Assembly (NCBI RefSeq): GCF_011316935.1
Contig: NZ_WLYS01000003.1
Location: 641,395 to 705,394 of the forward strand
Source of the DNA: Sphingobacterium chungjuense
GTDB taxonomy: Bacteria > Bacteroidota > Bacteroidia > Sphingobacteriales > Sphingobacteriaceae
DNA: 64,000 bases
Reading direction: 5' to 3'
In this document: one piece after another, positions 25,400-34,679 of the stretch
Position numbering within the stretch: position 1 is the stretch's first letter
Layout of the letters: each line of letters starts with the position of its first letter
The notes under the pieces: generated by a model
The model's database searches: none
What the model was told of the DNA's origin: nothing
Seen by the model: the letters and a program-made list of their open reading frames with translations, nothing else
Made by a program: the position numbers and the translations under genes

Positions 25400-25409
25400 T
25401 GTCGGAGCT
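25384..25409 (-). terminator. Terminator of the TonB receptor gene, overlapping the eamA stop
   Basis: AGCTCCGAC / GTCGGAGCT stem with an 8-base loop; on the minus strand it is followed by a T-run. The eamA stop codon falls in the loop. Confidence 0.78.
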
Positions 25410-25456
25410 GTCCTATTCATAATTAGCAGATAGCTGCTAACGTAACTTTTATTTTA

Positions 25457-28400
25457 TTAAAATGCGTATCGAATTCCAAATTGAATTTGGAAAGGATTAC
25501 CCGAAGGTGCTACCCGACCAACGCTATTGACATTGTAATTAAACTGTCCGTCAGTGAAAGCATTCGTCGCGGGCAATGCGTACAAGGCTTGCGATCCCAG
25601 ATTATGCATTACGCCCCATTCTTTATTGAGCATATTCATAAAGTTGAAGATCTCGCCAGATATTTCTATGCTATGTGTTTTATACAATTTGACATTAGTC
25701 GCTAGACGAACGTCCACTGTTCCGTAAAATCCGTTGATCCCGCCATTACGCTCCGCAAATGTACCCTTGTATTCTTCAATATAATTTTTCATGCTTTGAC
25801 TAGCTTCGGGATTATCCAAAATCGCTTGCAATCCGGTACGGATGTTCTGTGGCGTGTTTGGATTAGTATAATCAAAAATGTATGCTAAATTATTAGCTGC
25901 ACCGCCAAAATCTCCACTCGTATTGGCTCCAGCTAGCAAACTGTATCTTGTTCCGCCAATTCCGGTGTATCTGACCCCCACCTGCACACCATAAAAGGTT
26001 GGCAAATTTCCATAAGCCACCAATTTGTGACGAAATTGGTTGGACGAATAGGTTACCATACTCAGATCGCGTGGATCATTAACCACGGCCTGTGATAAAG
26101 TCGCAGAATTGGCGACGTTTCCGTTGTATGAAGTATTGTCTTTTGTATCATTCCACGTATAGCTAACGGTAATCGTACCATCTTTAAAATAATTGTACGT
26201 ACCGTCTAGCACAACCGCATAGTTGTTTACTTTCCCTATACTTGTTAATTCGAGCACACGGCCCAATTGGTCGGAAATTCTACCTTGTTGCCAATCGGGT
26301 TGTCCATTGTTTGGAATACTTTCTCTAGGAACAAATACGGTACGATTGCCTTCATTCGCTAAGCGGAAGAAAGGATCTGCTACCATATTGCGATCAATGT
26401 AGGTGTAGTTATTGCGCCCAAGCGTCATGTATCCTGTAGCACTCACTTTGAACCGATCGGTAATAAAACGTGTATAGGATAAGTTGGCTTTGTACACCGT
26501 CGGTACGGCTGCATTTTCTCCTGTATAGTTGATCGTAGGAACTCCGCGATCCAACACAGTCGGAATGGAATTCATATTCTCTCGGTAAGCATTGAAATCC
26601 ACTGTTGGCACTGCATCACCACGTACATCGACGGTTGCAAAGTTAGATCCATCGAAAGTGAGGTTATTAATAATCATATAATTATTAATATCAGAAGCAA
26701 AGATACCGGCACCGGCACGAATGATATCTGTGCCATTCTGATTAATATCCCAATTAAATTGCAAGCGCGGTTGTACGATAAATGTTCCTAATTTATTATC
26801 GGTACGAATCCCAAGTTGTTGATCCACTAAAGCATTGTATTGCGCAGTAGGATAACCAGCGTAATCGAAGCGAAGACCAGCAATCATTTCCATACCTGGA
26901 CCAACATCTTTACGCATTTGTCCATAAAGACCCAAATTGGCGATCGTTCCACGTACTGCCACATCATCTTTTAATGGCACTTCGCGATAGTATCTATAGG
27001 CATTACCTTGCTCCAAATTGTCTAAACCAGAAAAGTGAAAGCGTCCATTAACCTCAGAGCCATACACTGATTTAGACGTGGTCGTCATCAAATCCACACC
27101 AAAGACATACTTTGCCCAATCCGTATCATAGTACACATTGTTCATCAATTGCACCACATGATTTCGGAAATTCTCTTGACCAAAACGATGACCTCCCAAT
27201 TGCAAATTGGTACGCAAAGTACCACCCTCGATGGTGGACTCTACTCCTTCGACAATAGCTCTTGGAATATAGCCAGGTGCAATTTGATCGCCTTGCGTAC
27301 TGTTTTGATATAGATACAGATATTGCAATTTTAGCTCGTTGGTTAATCTTGGTGAAATAGAAGTCCGTAAAGTAGCCAAAAAGTTATTATCTACGTTTTT
27401 ATCCGTTCCGTACGACTCTAAGAGATTGATACTGGTATTATCCGCCAAACCTAATGGATTGTAATCGTAGGTAAAGTTGTTGCGCACGGTCAATAGATTT
27501 TTATCATTGATCTGCCAATCCAATCTTAAAAATCCAGCATCAGAAGTCCGTTTCTTATCAATAGCACCCGTCTGCGGCTGCTCGGATACGCCGTAGCGAT
27601 TTCTGGCAATATCAAGGTATCGATTGAGTGTAGTTTCATTGATTCCGAAAACTTGCTGATTCAGATCGCCCCGTAAATCGGCGATGAGCAATGCTCGGTT
27701 GTCTTGTTGACGATCCCATACGGCAAAAAAGTGGAGTTTATCTTTTATAATAGGACCTCCTAATGAGAATCCGTACTGGTAGGTTCCATAACTTCCTAAA
27801 CGTGGATTTCCGGCAATGTCATATCTACTGCTAGACCAATCGGCACGACCAAACATAAATGCCGATCCGGTTAAGGTATTCGTTCCGGCTTTGGTTACCG
27901 CGCTAACGGTACCACCACCGCTACGGCCAAACGTAACATCGTATTGGTTGGTGACAACTTTAAATTCGCGCACGGCTTCCATCGATAAGGAATAAGGAGC
28001 ATTACTTCTGGAGGTGGTAGATCCAGCCGATGTCGGATTCTTCGCGCTCATCCCATCAATGGTGAAGTTGGTGGATGAAGCTAATTGCCCAGAGATAGAA
28101 CCGCCTGGTGTAGCCAATGGAGAAAGCTCGGTTAAGGAAGTGAAGTTCCGTCCATTTACCGGTAAGGAGCGTATTACTTTGGAGGAGAATGCCGTAGCCG
28201 CTCCTAAATAATCTTTGGTATTTACTAAGCCCGAAGCATTTACTTCGACCACATCTAAGTTGGAAGTGCGAGAAACGACTTCGATTTCAATACGCGCCAC
28301 ATCACCTTGGTTCAGTTGAATTCCAGTTACAGCGCCTTCGCCGCTACTCAGATGTGTAGCCACAACGACGTAAGGGCCACCTAAGGGCAATTGTTTGATA

Positions 28401-28621
28401 TCAAAATTTCCGCGATCGTTACTGATAGAGCTGGTGGTAAAACCGGTAGATTCGTTCCGGATTTGAATAGTTGCACCAGCAACTGGCGCACCAGAAGCGT
28501 CTAAAACACGGCCAGCGATCGCTGCTTGCGTCCCCTGTCCATAAACGGCATTGACCGTGATACACAGTAAAGCAACCAAATAGAAAATACAAAAGATTGA
28601 ATTTGTAGTTGTTTTTTTCAT
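25457..28621 (-). CDS. TonB-dependent receptor, Oar-like, with carboxypeptidase-regulatory domain
   Basis: A 1054-residue outer-membrane protein. A signal peptide ends near VNAVYG. A carboxypeptidase-regulatory-like Ig fold (about 32-110) contains AAIAGRVLDASGAPVAGAT, then a plug domain (about 130-240) with RSLPVNGRNFTSLTELSP, SSTNFTIDGMSAKN and FGRSGGGTVSAVTKAGTN. A large beta-barrel follows, ending IQFGIRYAF with terminal Phe. This layout is that of Oar/OmpA-related TonB receptors of Bacteroidota and Myxococcus, which move large or unknown ligands rather than the SusC type; no susD partner is present. The start is ATG 28621; the longer form uses TTG 28627. A promoter, a palindrome and direct repeats lie upstream. 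Confidence 0.92.
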   Translation of the reverse strand: MKKTTTNSIFCIFYLVALLCITVNAVYGQGTQAAIAGRVLDASGAPVAGATIQIRNESTGFTTSSISNDRGNFDIKQLPLGGPYVVVATHLSSGEGAVTGIQLNQGDVARIEIEVVSRTSNLDVVEVNASGLVNTKDYLGAATAFSSKVIRSLPVNGRNFTSLTELSPLATPGGSISGQLASSTNFTIDGMSAKNPTSAGSTTSRSNAPYSLSMEAVREFKVVTNQYDVTFGRSGGGTVSAVTKAGTNTLTGSAFMFGRADWSSSRYDIAGNPRLGSYGTYQYGFSLGGPIIKDKLHFFAVWDRQQDNRALLIADLRGDLNQQVFGINETTLNRYLDIARNRYGVSEQPQTGAIDKKRTSDAGFLRLDWQINDKNLLTVRNNFTYDYNPLGLADNTSINLLESYGTDKNVDNNFLATLRTSISPRLTNELKLQYLYLYQNSTQGDQIAPGYIPRAIVEGVESTIEGGTLRTNLQLGGHRFGQENFRNHVVQLMNNVYYDTDWAKYVFGVDLMTTTSKSVYGSEVNGRFHFSGLDNLEQGNAYRYYREVPLKDDVAVRGTIANLGLYGQMRKDVGPGMEMIAGLRFDYAGYPTAQYNALVDQQLGIRTDNKLGTFIVQPRLQFNWDINQNGTDIIRAGAGIFASDINNYMIINNLTFDGSNFATVDVRGDAVPTVDFNAYRENMNSIPTVLDRGVPTINYTGENAAVPTVYKANLSYTRFITDRFKVSATGYMTLGRNNYTYIDRNMVADPFFRLANEGNRTVFVPRESIPNNGQPDWQQGRISDQLGRVLELTSIGKVNNYAVVLDGTYNYFKDGTITVSYTWNDTKDNTSYNGNVANSATLSQAVVNDPRDLSMVTYSSNQFRHKLVAYGNLPTFYGVQVGVRYTGIGGTRYSLLAGANTSGDFGGAANNLAYIFDYTNPNTPQNIRTGLQAILDNPEASQSMKNYIEEYKGTFAERNGGINGFYGTVDVRLATNVKLYKTHSIEISGEIFNFMNMLNKEWGVMHNLGSQALYALPATNAFTDGQFNYNVNSVGRVAPSGNPFQIQFGIRYAF

Positions 28622-28641
28622 AAACAATTAGTGAGTATAGT

Positions 28642-28658
28642 GCTGATTAATTATCAGC
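28642..28658. repeat. Palindrome at the receptor-gene transcription start
   Basis: GCTGAT-TAATT-ATCAGC, a perfect 6-bp inverted repeat with a 5-base AT spacer, overlaps the predicted start site (~28652). It could be an operator or form a hairpin at the 5' end of the mRNA. Confidence 0.45.
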
Positions 28659-28665
28659 AAAAATA
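28658..28665 (-). promoter_or_regulatory. -7 element of the TonB receptor gene
   Basis: TATTTTTG on the minus strand; predicted start about 28652, leader about 31 bases. Confidence 0.58.
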
Positions 28666-28694
28666 CTCCGGTATCGTTACGTGAAAAACAACCT

Positions 28695-28714
28695 AAGGTT
28701 ATGTTAAGGTTATG
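28695..28714. repeat. Tandem 9-bp direct repeats upstream of the TonB receptor promoter
   Basis: AAGGTTATG-TT-AAGGTTATG: two identical 9-mers, 11 bp start to start (one helical turn), centred about 53 bp upstream of the predicted start. OmpR/PhoB-family regulators bind direct repeats with this spacing. Confidence 0.5.
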
Positions 28715-28815
28715 AATACGTCGTTTATATCTTCGAGAAAATTGCATCTCCAAAACGCCTCTAATCGAAGCTTAGGTATCGACAAATACCACTTAAAACA
28801 AAAATCAAGAGGAAA

Positions 28816-30150
28816 TTAATGCACTAGCAATTCAGGAAGTTCTTCCATATCCATCTCACCAGAATCGGTAACGCTGGTGAAACGTACGGGAACAATCTCA
28901 TTCACCAATAATGGATCGTAAGGTGTGCGGACTTTCACATAGTTTTTGGAGAAACCATGCATATAGCCTTCTTTCTCATCGCCTTCGAATAGTACATCAC
29001 CAATGGCATCTACCTGCGATTCGTAGAATGCGCGACGTTTCTTCTCGGATAAGATATGGAGCATTTTGCTTCTGTCGCTACGTTGTGCACCAGGAACTGC
29101 GCCTTCCATTTGTGCGGCAATGGTATTTTCACGCTCTGAGTACGTAAAGACGTGCAAATAGGATATATCTAGCTCATTGAGGAAGTTATACGTATCGAGG
29201 AAATCTTCCCGAGTTTCACCTGGAAAACCAACAATCACATCCACACCGATGCAGCAATTAGGCATCAAAGATTTGATCTTTGCCACACGCTCTGCGTACA
29301 ATTCGCGTTTGTAACGACGACGCATCGCCGCCAAGGTTTTATTGTTACCGGATTGCAATGGCATATGAAAGTGTGGCACAAAACGCTGTGATTGAGCTAC
29401 AAATTCGATAATTTCATTAGACAGCAAATTGGGCTCGATCGAGGATACCCGAATCCGGTCAATTCCTTGTACCTCATCCAAGGCTTTCACCAAATCCAGA
29501 AACTTATCTTGTCTTTTGCCATCACGAATACCGTAATCACCAATATTTACGCCTGTGAGCACGATTTCCTTCACGCCAGAAGCGGCTATATCTTCTGCTT
29601 GCTGCACCAAATCAGGAATGCTACCTGAGCGACTCGCGCCACGCGCCAGCGGAATCGTACAGAACGTACAAGAATAGTCACAACCATCTTGCACTTTCAA
29701 AAAAGTACGGGTACGATCGCCAATAGAAAAGGCAGATACAAACTGCTGCGTCTCCGCAATTGGTGCGTTGTGTACGACGGCTTTTTCCTGCTTGGTCAAA
29801 TCATTGATATGCTCAATGATATTAAATTTTTCGGCGGCGCCCAACACCATATCGACGCCCGGTATTTCAGAAATTTCTTTGGGTTTGAGTTGTGCATAGC
29901 AGCCTACAATAGTAATGTACGCGTTTGGAGAATGTTTTAAGGCTTCTTTGACTACTTTACGGCATTTTTTATCCGCATTATCAGTTACCGAACAAGTATT
30001 GATGACATACACATCTGCCTGACTGTTGAACGGAGTGGTATCGTAGCCAGCATCCTTGAATAAGCGTCCAATAGAAGAAGTTTCCGAAAAATTCAGTTTA
30101 CATCCCAGCGTATAAAACGCTACCTTCTTGTTCATTGTCATCTCATCCAT
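28816..30150 (-). CDS. mtaB: tRNA t6A37 methylthiotransferase MtaB
   Basis: A 444-residue radical SAM enzyme converting t6A37 to ms2t6A37 in tRNAs reading ANN codons. The N-terminal UPF0004 domain has YTLGCKLNFSE and NTCSVTDNADKKCRK, with a third Cys in TIVGCYAQLKP; these three bind one 4Fe-4S cluster. The radical SAM motif is CDYSCTFCTIP. The C-terminal TRAM-like domain starts near FEGDEKEGYMHGF. The family members MiaB, RimO and MtaB share this plan; the CKLN sequence and single TRAM domain fit MtaB. Starts at 30150, 30141 and 30135 are all ATG; the last (MNKKVAFYTLGC) matches family N-termini best. Confidence 0.93.
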   Translation of the reverse strand: MDEMTMNKKVAFYTLGCKLNFSETSSIGRLFKDAGYDTTPFNSQADVYVINTCSVTDNADKKCRKVVKEALKHSPNAYITIVGCYAQLKPKEISEIPGVDMVLGAAEKFNIIEHINDLTKQEKAVVHNAPIAETQQFVSAFSIGDRTRTFLKVQDGCDYSCTFCTIPLARGASRSGSIPDLVQQAEDIAASGVKEIVLTGVNIGDYGIRDGKRQDKFLDLVKALDEVQGIDRIRVSSIEPNLLSNEIIEFVAQSQRFVPHFHMPLQSGNNKTLAAMRRRYKRELYAERVAKIKSLMPNCCIGVDVIVGFPGETREDFLDTYNFLNELDISYLHVFTYSERENTIAAQMEGAVPGAQRSDRSKMLHILSEKKRRAFYESQVDAIGDVLFEGDEKEGYMHGFSKNYVKVRTPYDPLLVNEIVPVRFTSVTDSGEMDMEELPELLVH

Positions 30151-30347
30151 GTGCTTACTCTTCTACGCTTCGCTACCTGACGAGTTCGTCAGATACCTGC
30201 TTTACATTTTGCAAAAATACACAAAATGCTCGAAATGTGCTTTGTGGAAAAAATATGATCTCTGCATGATATGAAAAACCGTTATCTTCGCAGATAGTGG
30301 TTTCTACTACCACATGTTATGCAATATGCACGATGTTTTACCGTCAT

Positions 30348-30355
30348 TATCTTTG
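30348..30355 (+). promoter_or_regulatory. -7 element of thyA
   Basis: TATCTTTG on the plus strand; predicted start near 30360 and a ~39-base leader. A second, weaker element (TATCTTCG) lies at 30283-30290. Confidence 0.58.
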
Positions 30356-30398
30356 GATAGGCAAGCCATCGTTTTTAAGAATATGACAAAATAAGACT

Positions 30399-31220
30399 AT
30401 GAAGCAATATCTGGATCTATTGGATCATGTATACCGCACCGGCACCGAAAAGACAGATCGTACGGGAACAGGCACGCGCAGCGTATTTGGCTATCAAATG
30501 CGTTTCGACCTGAAAGCTGGCTTTCCGTTGGTCACTACCAAGAAGTTACACATGCGATCCATTATCCATGAACTGATCTGGTTCTTGAAAGGCGAGACGA
30601 ACATCAGCTATTTGAAAGAAAATGGTGTTAGCATTTGGGATGAATGGGCTGATGAAAACGGGAATTTAGGTCCGGTTTATGGCTCGCAGTGGCGCTCTTG
30701 GCCTACGCCAGACGGCCAGCATATCGATCAGATTGCACAAGTTATCAATCAGTTGAAAAATTCGCCAGATTCTAGACGAATCATCGTGTCAGCTTGGAAC
30801 GTGGCCGAAATTGGTAATATGGCACTTCCACCCTGCCATGCTTTCTTTCAGTTTTATGTGGCGCGAGCGCAACCCGAAAAAGGCATCTTGAAACCGCAAT
30901 TGTCTTGTCAGTTGTATCAGCGCAGTGCCGATATTTTCTTGGGTGTACCGTTTAATATTGCATCCTACGCTTTGCTAACGATGATGGTGGCGCAGGTTTG
31001 TGATATGGAAGCAGCAGAATTTATCCACACGCTGGGCGATGCGCATATCTATAGCAATCATTTTGAGCAAACGGAATTGCAACTGTCCAGAGATCCGAAA
31101 CCGATGCCGACGATGAAGATCAATCCGGATGTGAAGGATATCTTTGATTTCAAATTCGAAGATTTTGAATTGGAAGATTATACTTTTCATCCACACATTA
31201 AGGCATCAGTTGCTGTTTAG
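30399..31220 (+). CDS. thyA: Thymidylate synthase
   Basis: A 273-residue folate-dependent enzyme making dTMP from dUMP. Visible are [18 protein letters not shown] (phosphate-binding Arg loop), the catalytic Cys146 in [14 protein letters not shown], the arginine pair [33 protein letters not shown], and [20 protein letters not shown] with HxY. Normal ThyA length. It is followed by folA, which regenerates tetrahydrofolate from the dihydrofolate ThyA produces; the 58-base gap suggests one transcript. Confidence 0.97.
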   Translation: MKQYLDLLDHVYRTGTEKTDRTGTGTRSVFGYQMRFDLKAGFPLVTTKKLHMRSIIHELIWFLKGETNISYLKENGVSIWDEWADENGNLGPVYGSQWRSWPTPDGQHIDQIAQVINQLKNSPDSRRIIVSAWNVAEIGNMALPPCHAFFQFYVARAQPEKGILKPQLSCQLYQRSADIFLGVPFNIASYALLTMMVAQVCDMEAAEFIHTLGDAHIYSNHFEQTELQLSRDPKPMPTMKINPDVKDIFDFKFEDFELEDYTFHPHIKASVAV

Positions 31221-31278
31221 TTAGTACACACAAAGCATTCACCATAGCGTGCCTCCGGTTACGCTATCATTATAAGGC

Positions 31279-31779
31279 ATGAATAATATTACAATTACAC
31301 TGATTGCGGCAGCATCAGAAAATAATGTCATTGGAAAGAACAACGATCTCGCTTGGCACTTGCCCGATGATTTTCGCTATTTTAAAAATATGACCAAAGA
31401 GCATTCGGTGGTAATGGGTCGCAAGACGTTTGATTCGATGGGCAAAGCATTGCCAGATCGTCGCAATATCGTGATTACGCGTGATCAGAAATGGTCGGCG
31501 GAAGATGTAGACGTAGCCAATTCGTTGAACGAAGTGTTTACCTATTGCCGCGATGAGCGCGAGATTTATATTATCGGCGGAGCCGAAATATACAAACAAG
31601 CGCTTCCGTATGCACACAAAATCCTGCTGACACGCGTACATACAACAATTGATGGCGATGCCTACTTTCCTGAGTTCGATGAGTCGCAATGGAAATTAAT
31701 CGATTCGAAGCGACATGAGAGCGACGAAAAGCATGCTTTCGCGTTTACTTTCGAAGTATACGAACGTATCGAAGCCTAA
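31279..31779 (+). CDS. folA: Dihydrofolate reductase
   Basis: A 166-residue enzyme reducing dihydrofolate with NADPH. Motifs are ITLIAAASENNVIGKNNDLA, WHLPDDFRYFKNMT (the conserved Asp is in the folate site), VVMGRKTFDSMGKALPDRRN (cofactor loop and Arg) and EIYIIGGAEIYKQALPYA. Standard chromosomal DHFR, directly downstream of thyA as in many bacteria. No resistance-type change is evident by eye. Confidence 0.97.
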   Translation: MNNITITLIAAASENNVIGKNNDLAWHLPDDFRYFKNMTKEHSVVMGRKTFDSMGKALPDRRNIVITRDQKWSAEDVDVANSLNEVFTYCRDEREIYIIGGAEIYKQALPYAHKILLTRVHTTIDGDAYFPEFDESQWKLIDSKRHESDEKHAFAFTFEVYERIEA

Positions 31780-31806
31780 ATTATTTATTTCTCCTTATTA
31801 CCATCC

Positions 31807-33546
31807 ATGAGCGAACAGACGACACCGACAATCTCCTATACCCTATCATTCACCGAACCGCAAGCACATTATGTGGAAGTGAGCCTTTCTTTGAAAGGTT
31901 TCAGTGCTGATTTTATCGATCTAAAGATGCCCGTGTGGACACCAGGATCGTATTTAGTAAGGGAGTTTGCACGTCATGTCGAATCTTTTTCTGCGGAGCA
32001 GGATAATGGAGAAATAGTACAACAGGAGAAGATTAGCAAAAACACGTGGCGCGTATATCATCAGCAAAAAGATACGATTGTACGCTATCGTGTATATGGT
32101 TTCGAAACGTCGGTGCGCACGAATTTCATTGATGATACGCATGCATTCATCAGCCCGGCGGGTACTTTTTTATATGTAGATGGTCATTTGGATCTGCCCT
32201 GCACGGTGCAAATCGAGCTACCACAAAATTGGTCAACCATTACAACAGGTCTGCCCGAAATTGCCCAGCATAGATATGAAGCCGAGCACTTCGACATCTT
32301 ATTTGATTCTCCAATAGAAATTGGAAACCAAGACGTTTGGTCGTTCGAAGCAGCAGGAATACCGCATGAATTTGCGATGGTCGGCGGCGGGAACTACAAT
32401 AAGGAACAGCTTGCTGCTGATATTCAAAAAATCGTAGCGGAAGAAACACGCATCTGGGGGTCCAATCCCAATGATCGCTATGTGTTTATCACGCACAATT
32501 ATCAGCAAGGTGCAGGCGGTTTAGAACACCTCAACTCCACCGTGCTCGGCGCTAGCCGAAATGGCTACGCACAGGCGGCTTCGTACAACAACTTTTTGAG
32601 CTTGGTCGCGCATGAATATTTTCACTTGTGGCATGTGAAACGATTGCGTCCAGCGCCACTCGGACCTTTCGACTACGAAAACGAAAACTACACGGCACTA
32701 CTCTGGATCATGGAAGGATTTACCTCCTACTATGATAATTTGATCACCTACCGGTGCGCATTCCGCGATGAGGTGGATTACTTGCAGATGCTGGCGCAGG
32801 AGTTTAATCTGGTGTACAATCGCCCGGGCTATCAAATACAATCCGTCGGTCAGTCGAGTTTTGACACTTGGATCAAACAATATCGCCCGGATGAAAACTC
32901 GGCTAATACCAGCATTTCATACTATAATAAAGGTGCGATGTTAGCTGTGGCGATGGATTTGAAAATCATTGCGGAAACTGGTGGTGAAAAGCGGTTAGAT
33001 GATGTGTTAAAAGCAGCTTATAATCAATTCTATTTAAAAGAGCAACGCGGATTTGCCGAGAAAGAATTCCAAGACTTAGCAGAGGCCGTATCTGGCGTGG
33101 ATTTATCCGAAATCTTTGCGGCAGTATACACTACGGAAGAGCTGGATTATAACGATTACTTCAATCGCGTGGGGTATGAACTGATCGATCAATTAGCCGA
33201 TAGCAAAACGCTTAGCTTGGGTATTCGTACGATGAATAACGATACCCGGATTTACATTAAAGGCGTCGATCGGAATTCTTCCGCTTGGAAGGCTGGTCTG
33301 AATGTAAATGACGAAATATTAGGTATTAATGGGGTTCGGATGGATCCTGCCGGAAGAGAATTGGAACTGGCGATCCAACAAGGTATACTCGGACAGCCTA
33401 TCGACGTCTTGATCGCACGCGACGGTATTATTCGAACCATTAGCACTCCGTTAGGCTACAGCGATAAAAAATCGCTTATCGTGCAGCGACGCGAAAACGC
33501 TTCGAATTTAGAACAAAAATTAGGGGAAATTTGGTTGCAGCGTTAA
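31807..33546 (+). CDS. M61-family peptidase with PDZ domain
   Basis: A 579-residue metallopeptidase (glycyl aminopeptidase family). An N-terminal beta-sandwich domain (about 5-165; MPVWTPGSYLVREFARHV) precedes a thermolysin-like catalytic domain with the zinc motif H269-E-Y-F-H273 in VAHEYFHLWHVKRLRP and a glutamate ligand, E303, in LWIMEGFTSYYDN. GAGGLEHLNSTVLG precedes the active site. A C-terminal PDZ domain (about 470-560; YIKGVDRNSSAWKAGLNVND) ends the protein. No signal peptide is evident, so it may be cytoplasmic. It follows folA by 27 bases and may be in its operon, without an obvious functional link. Confidence 0.92.
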   Translation: MSEQTTPTISYTLSFTEPQAHYVEVSLSLKGFSADFIDLKMPVWTPGSYLVREFARHVESFSAEQDNGEIVQQEKISKNTWRVYHQQKDTIVRYRVYGFETSVRTNFIDDTHAFISPAGTFLYVDGHLDLPCTVQIELPQNWSTITTGLPEIAQHRYEAEHFDILFDSPIEIGNQDVWSFEAAGIPHEFAMVGGGNYNKEQLAADIQKIVAEETRIWGSNPNDRYVFITHNYQQGAGGLEHLNSTVLGASRNGYAQAASYNNFLSLVAHEYFHLWHVKRLRPAPLGPFDYENENYTALLWIMEGFTSYYDNLITYRCAFRDEVDYLQMLAQEFNLVYNRPGYQIQSVGQSSFDTWIKQYRPDENSANTSISYYNKGAMLAVAMDLKIIAETGGEKRLDDVLKAAYNQFYLKEQRGFAEKEFQDLAEAVSGVDLSEIFAAVYTTEELDYNDYFNRVGYELIDQLADSKTLSLGIRTMNNDTRIYIKGVDRNSSAWKAGLNVNDEILGINGVRMDPAGRELELAIQQGILGQPIDVLIARDGIIRTISTPLGYSDKKSLIVQRRENASNLEQKLGEIWLQR

Positions 33547-33650
33547 TGTGAGGCTGATCGCTTTTAGATTGCTTTACCCTCTTGCCTCGGATTCGCAAGG
33601 ACGCAGAAATCACAACGTGTTGCAAAGGAGATAGCTAATACGCCCTTAAC

Positions 33651-33686
33651 AAAAAAAGGTAGAGATTCTCATCTCTACCTTTTTTT
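33651..33686. terminator. Bidirectional terminator between the M61 gene and the ATP synthase operon
   Basis: AAAAAAAGGTAGAGAT and ATCTCTACCTTTTTTT form a 16-bp stem with a 4-base loop, with A- and T-runs at the base. Confidence 0.9.
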
Positions 33687-33718
33687 GTTAGCGCTATCGC
33701 GCGAATATTTATAAGCTA

Positions 33719-34597
33719 CTAGCTTGACAAAGCTGCTGCACCGGAAACGATCTCGGTCAGCTCTGTCGTAATCGCAGCCTGACGGGCTTGATTGTACGAT
33801 AACTTCAACTGCTTGATCAAGTCACCTGCGTTATCGGTTGCTTTATCCATCGCGGTCATACGAGCACCATGCTCCGAAGCATGCGAATCCAATACCGCTT
33901 TGTATAATTGTGTTTTGATGGTTTTAGGAATCAACTCCTCAATGATCTTCTCTTTCGAAGGTTCAATGATGTAATCGATCTCTTCTACCTTGGTATCTTC
34001 TGCTTTCTCCGCTACTAGTGGCAATAACTGCTCTGAGGTAAGAATCTGTACTGCTGCATTGCGAAACTGGTTGTACACCACTTCTACGCGATCCACATTG
34101 CCTGCTTTGAACTCCGACATCACCATATCGGTCACTTCAGATACATTCTCAAAACTCAAGTTGCTGAACAGCTCTGTGTGATTACCTACTAGCGTAAAGT
34201 TGCGTTTACCGAAGAATTCATGACCTTTCTTACCGATAGCAATAATACTTACATCTCCACGAGCAAATTGATCCGCATATTTTGCTGCGATCAAGTTGTT
34301 AGCCGTTTTGATTGCATTAGCATTAAATGCACCTGCAAGACCTCTATTAGAAGTGATCACAATAATCATTACCTTAGTAGGAATACGATCTTCCGTATAC
34401 GGAGAATCATTGCCTTCCACAGATGCAGATACCTGTGTCAAGATCTCTTTCAGCTTATTAGCATAAGGGCGTAACTGTACAATAGCATTGGTTGCTCTCT
34501 TCAACTTTGCTGCCGAAACCATTTTCATAGCTTTGGTAATCTGCTGTGTAGAGCTCACCGAGGTAATCCGGTTTCTAACTTCTTTTAAATTCGCCAT
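33719..34597 (-). CDS. atpG: ATP synthase F1 subunit gamma
   Basis: The 292-residue central-stalk subunit that rotates inside the alpha/beta hexamer. The N-terminal coiled coil MANLKEVRNRITSVSSTQQI, TKAMKMVSAAKLKRA and the C-terminal ASEHGARMTAMDKATDNAGD with LSYNQARQAAITTELTEIV are the canonical ends. The Rossmann-like centre includes IVITSNRGLAGAFN. Last gene of the operon here. atpD and atpC are absent, as expected for Bacteroidota, where they sit elsewhere. Confidence 0.97.
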   Translation of the reverse strand: MANLKEVRNRITSVSSTQQITKAMKMVSAAKLKRATNAIVQLRPYANKLKEILTQVSASVEGNDSPYTEDRIPTKVMIIVITSNRGLAGAFNANAIKTANNLIAAKYADQFARGDVSIIAIGKKGHEFFGKRNFTLVGNHTELFSNLSFENVSEVTDMVMSEFKAGNVDRVEVVYNQFRNAAVQILTSEQLLPLVAEKAEDTKVEEIDYIIEPSKEKIIEELIPKTIKTQLYKAVLDSHASEHGARMTAMDKATDNAGDLIKQLKLSYNQARQAAITTELTEIVSGAAALSS

Positions 34598-34602
34598 TTT
34601 TC

Positions 34603-34637
34603 AGATGTAAGATATGAGATATGAGATGTGAGATGTG
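34603..34637. repeat. Five tandem heptamers between atpA and atpG
   Basis: Units AGATGTA, AGATATG, AGATATG, AGATGTG, AGATGTG follow one another without gaps. The last units also form the arm of an 11-bp hairpin (34630-34655, GAGATGTGAGA with TCTCACGTCTC, one G-T pair) in the atp mRNA. Copy number may vary between strains. Confidence 0.7.
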
Positions 34638-34679
34638 AGAAAAATCTCACGTCTCGCACCTTTTATCTCCTATCTAAAA

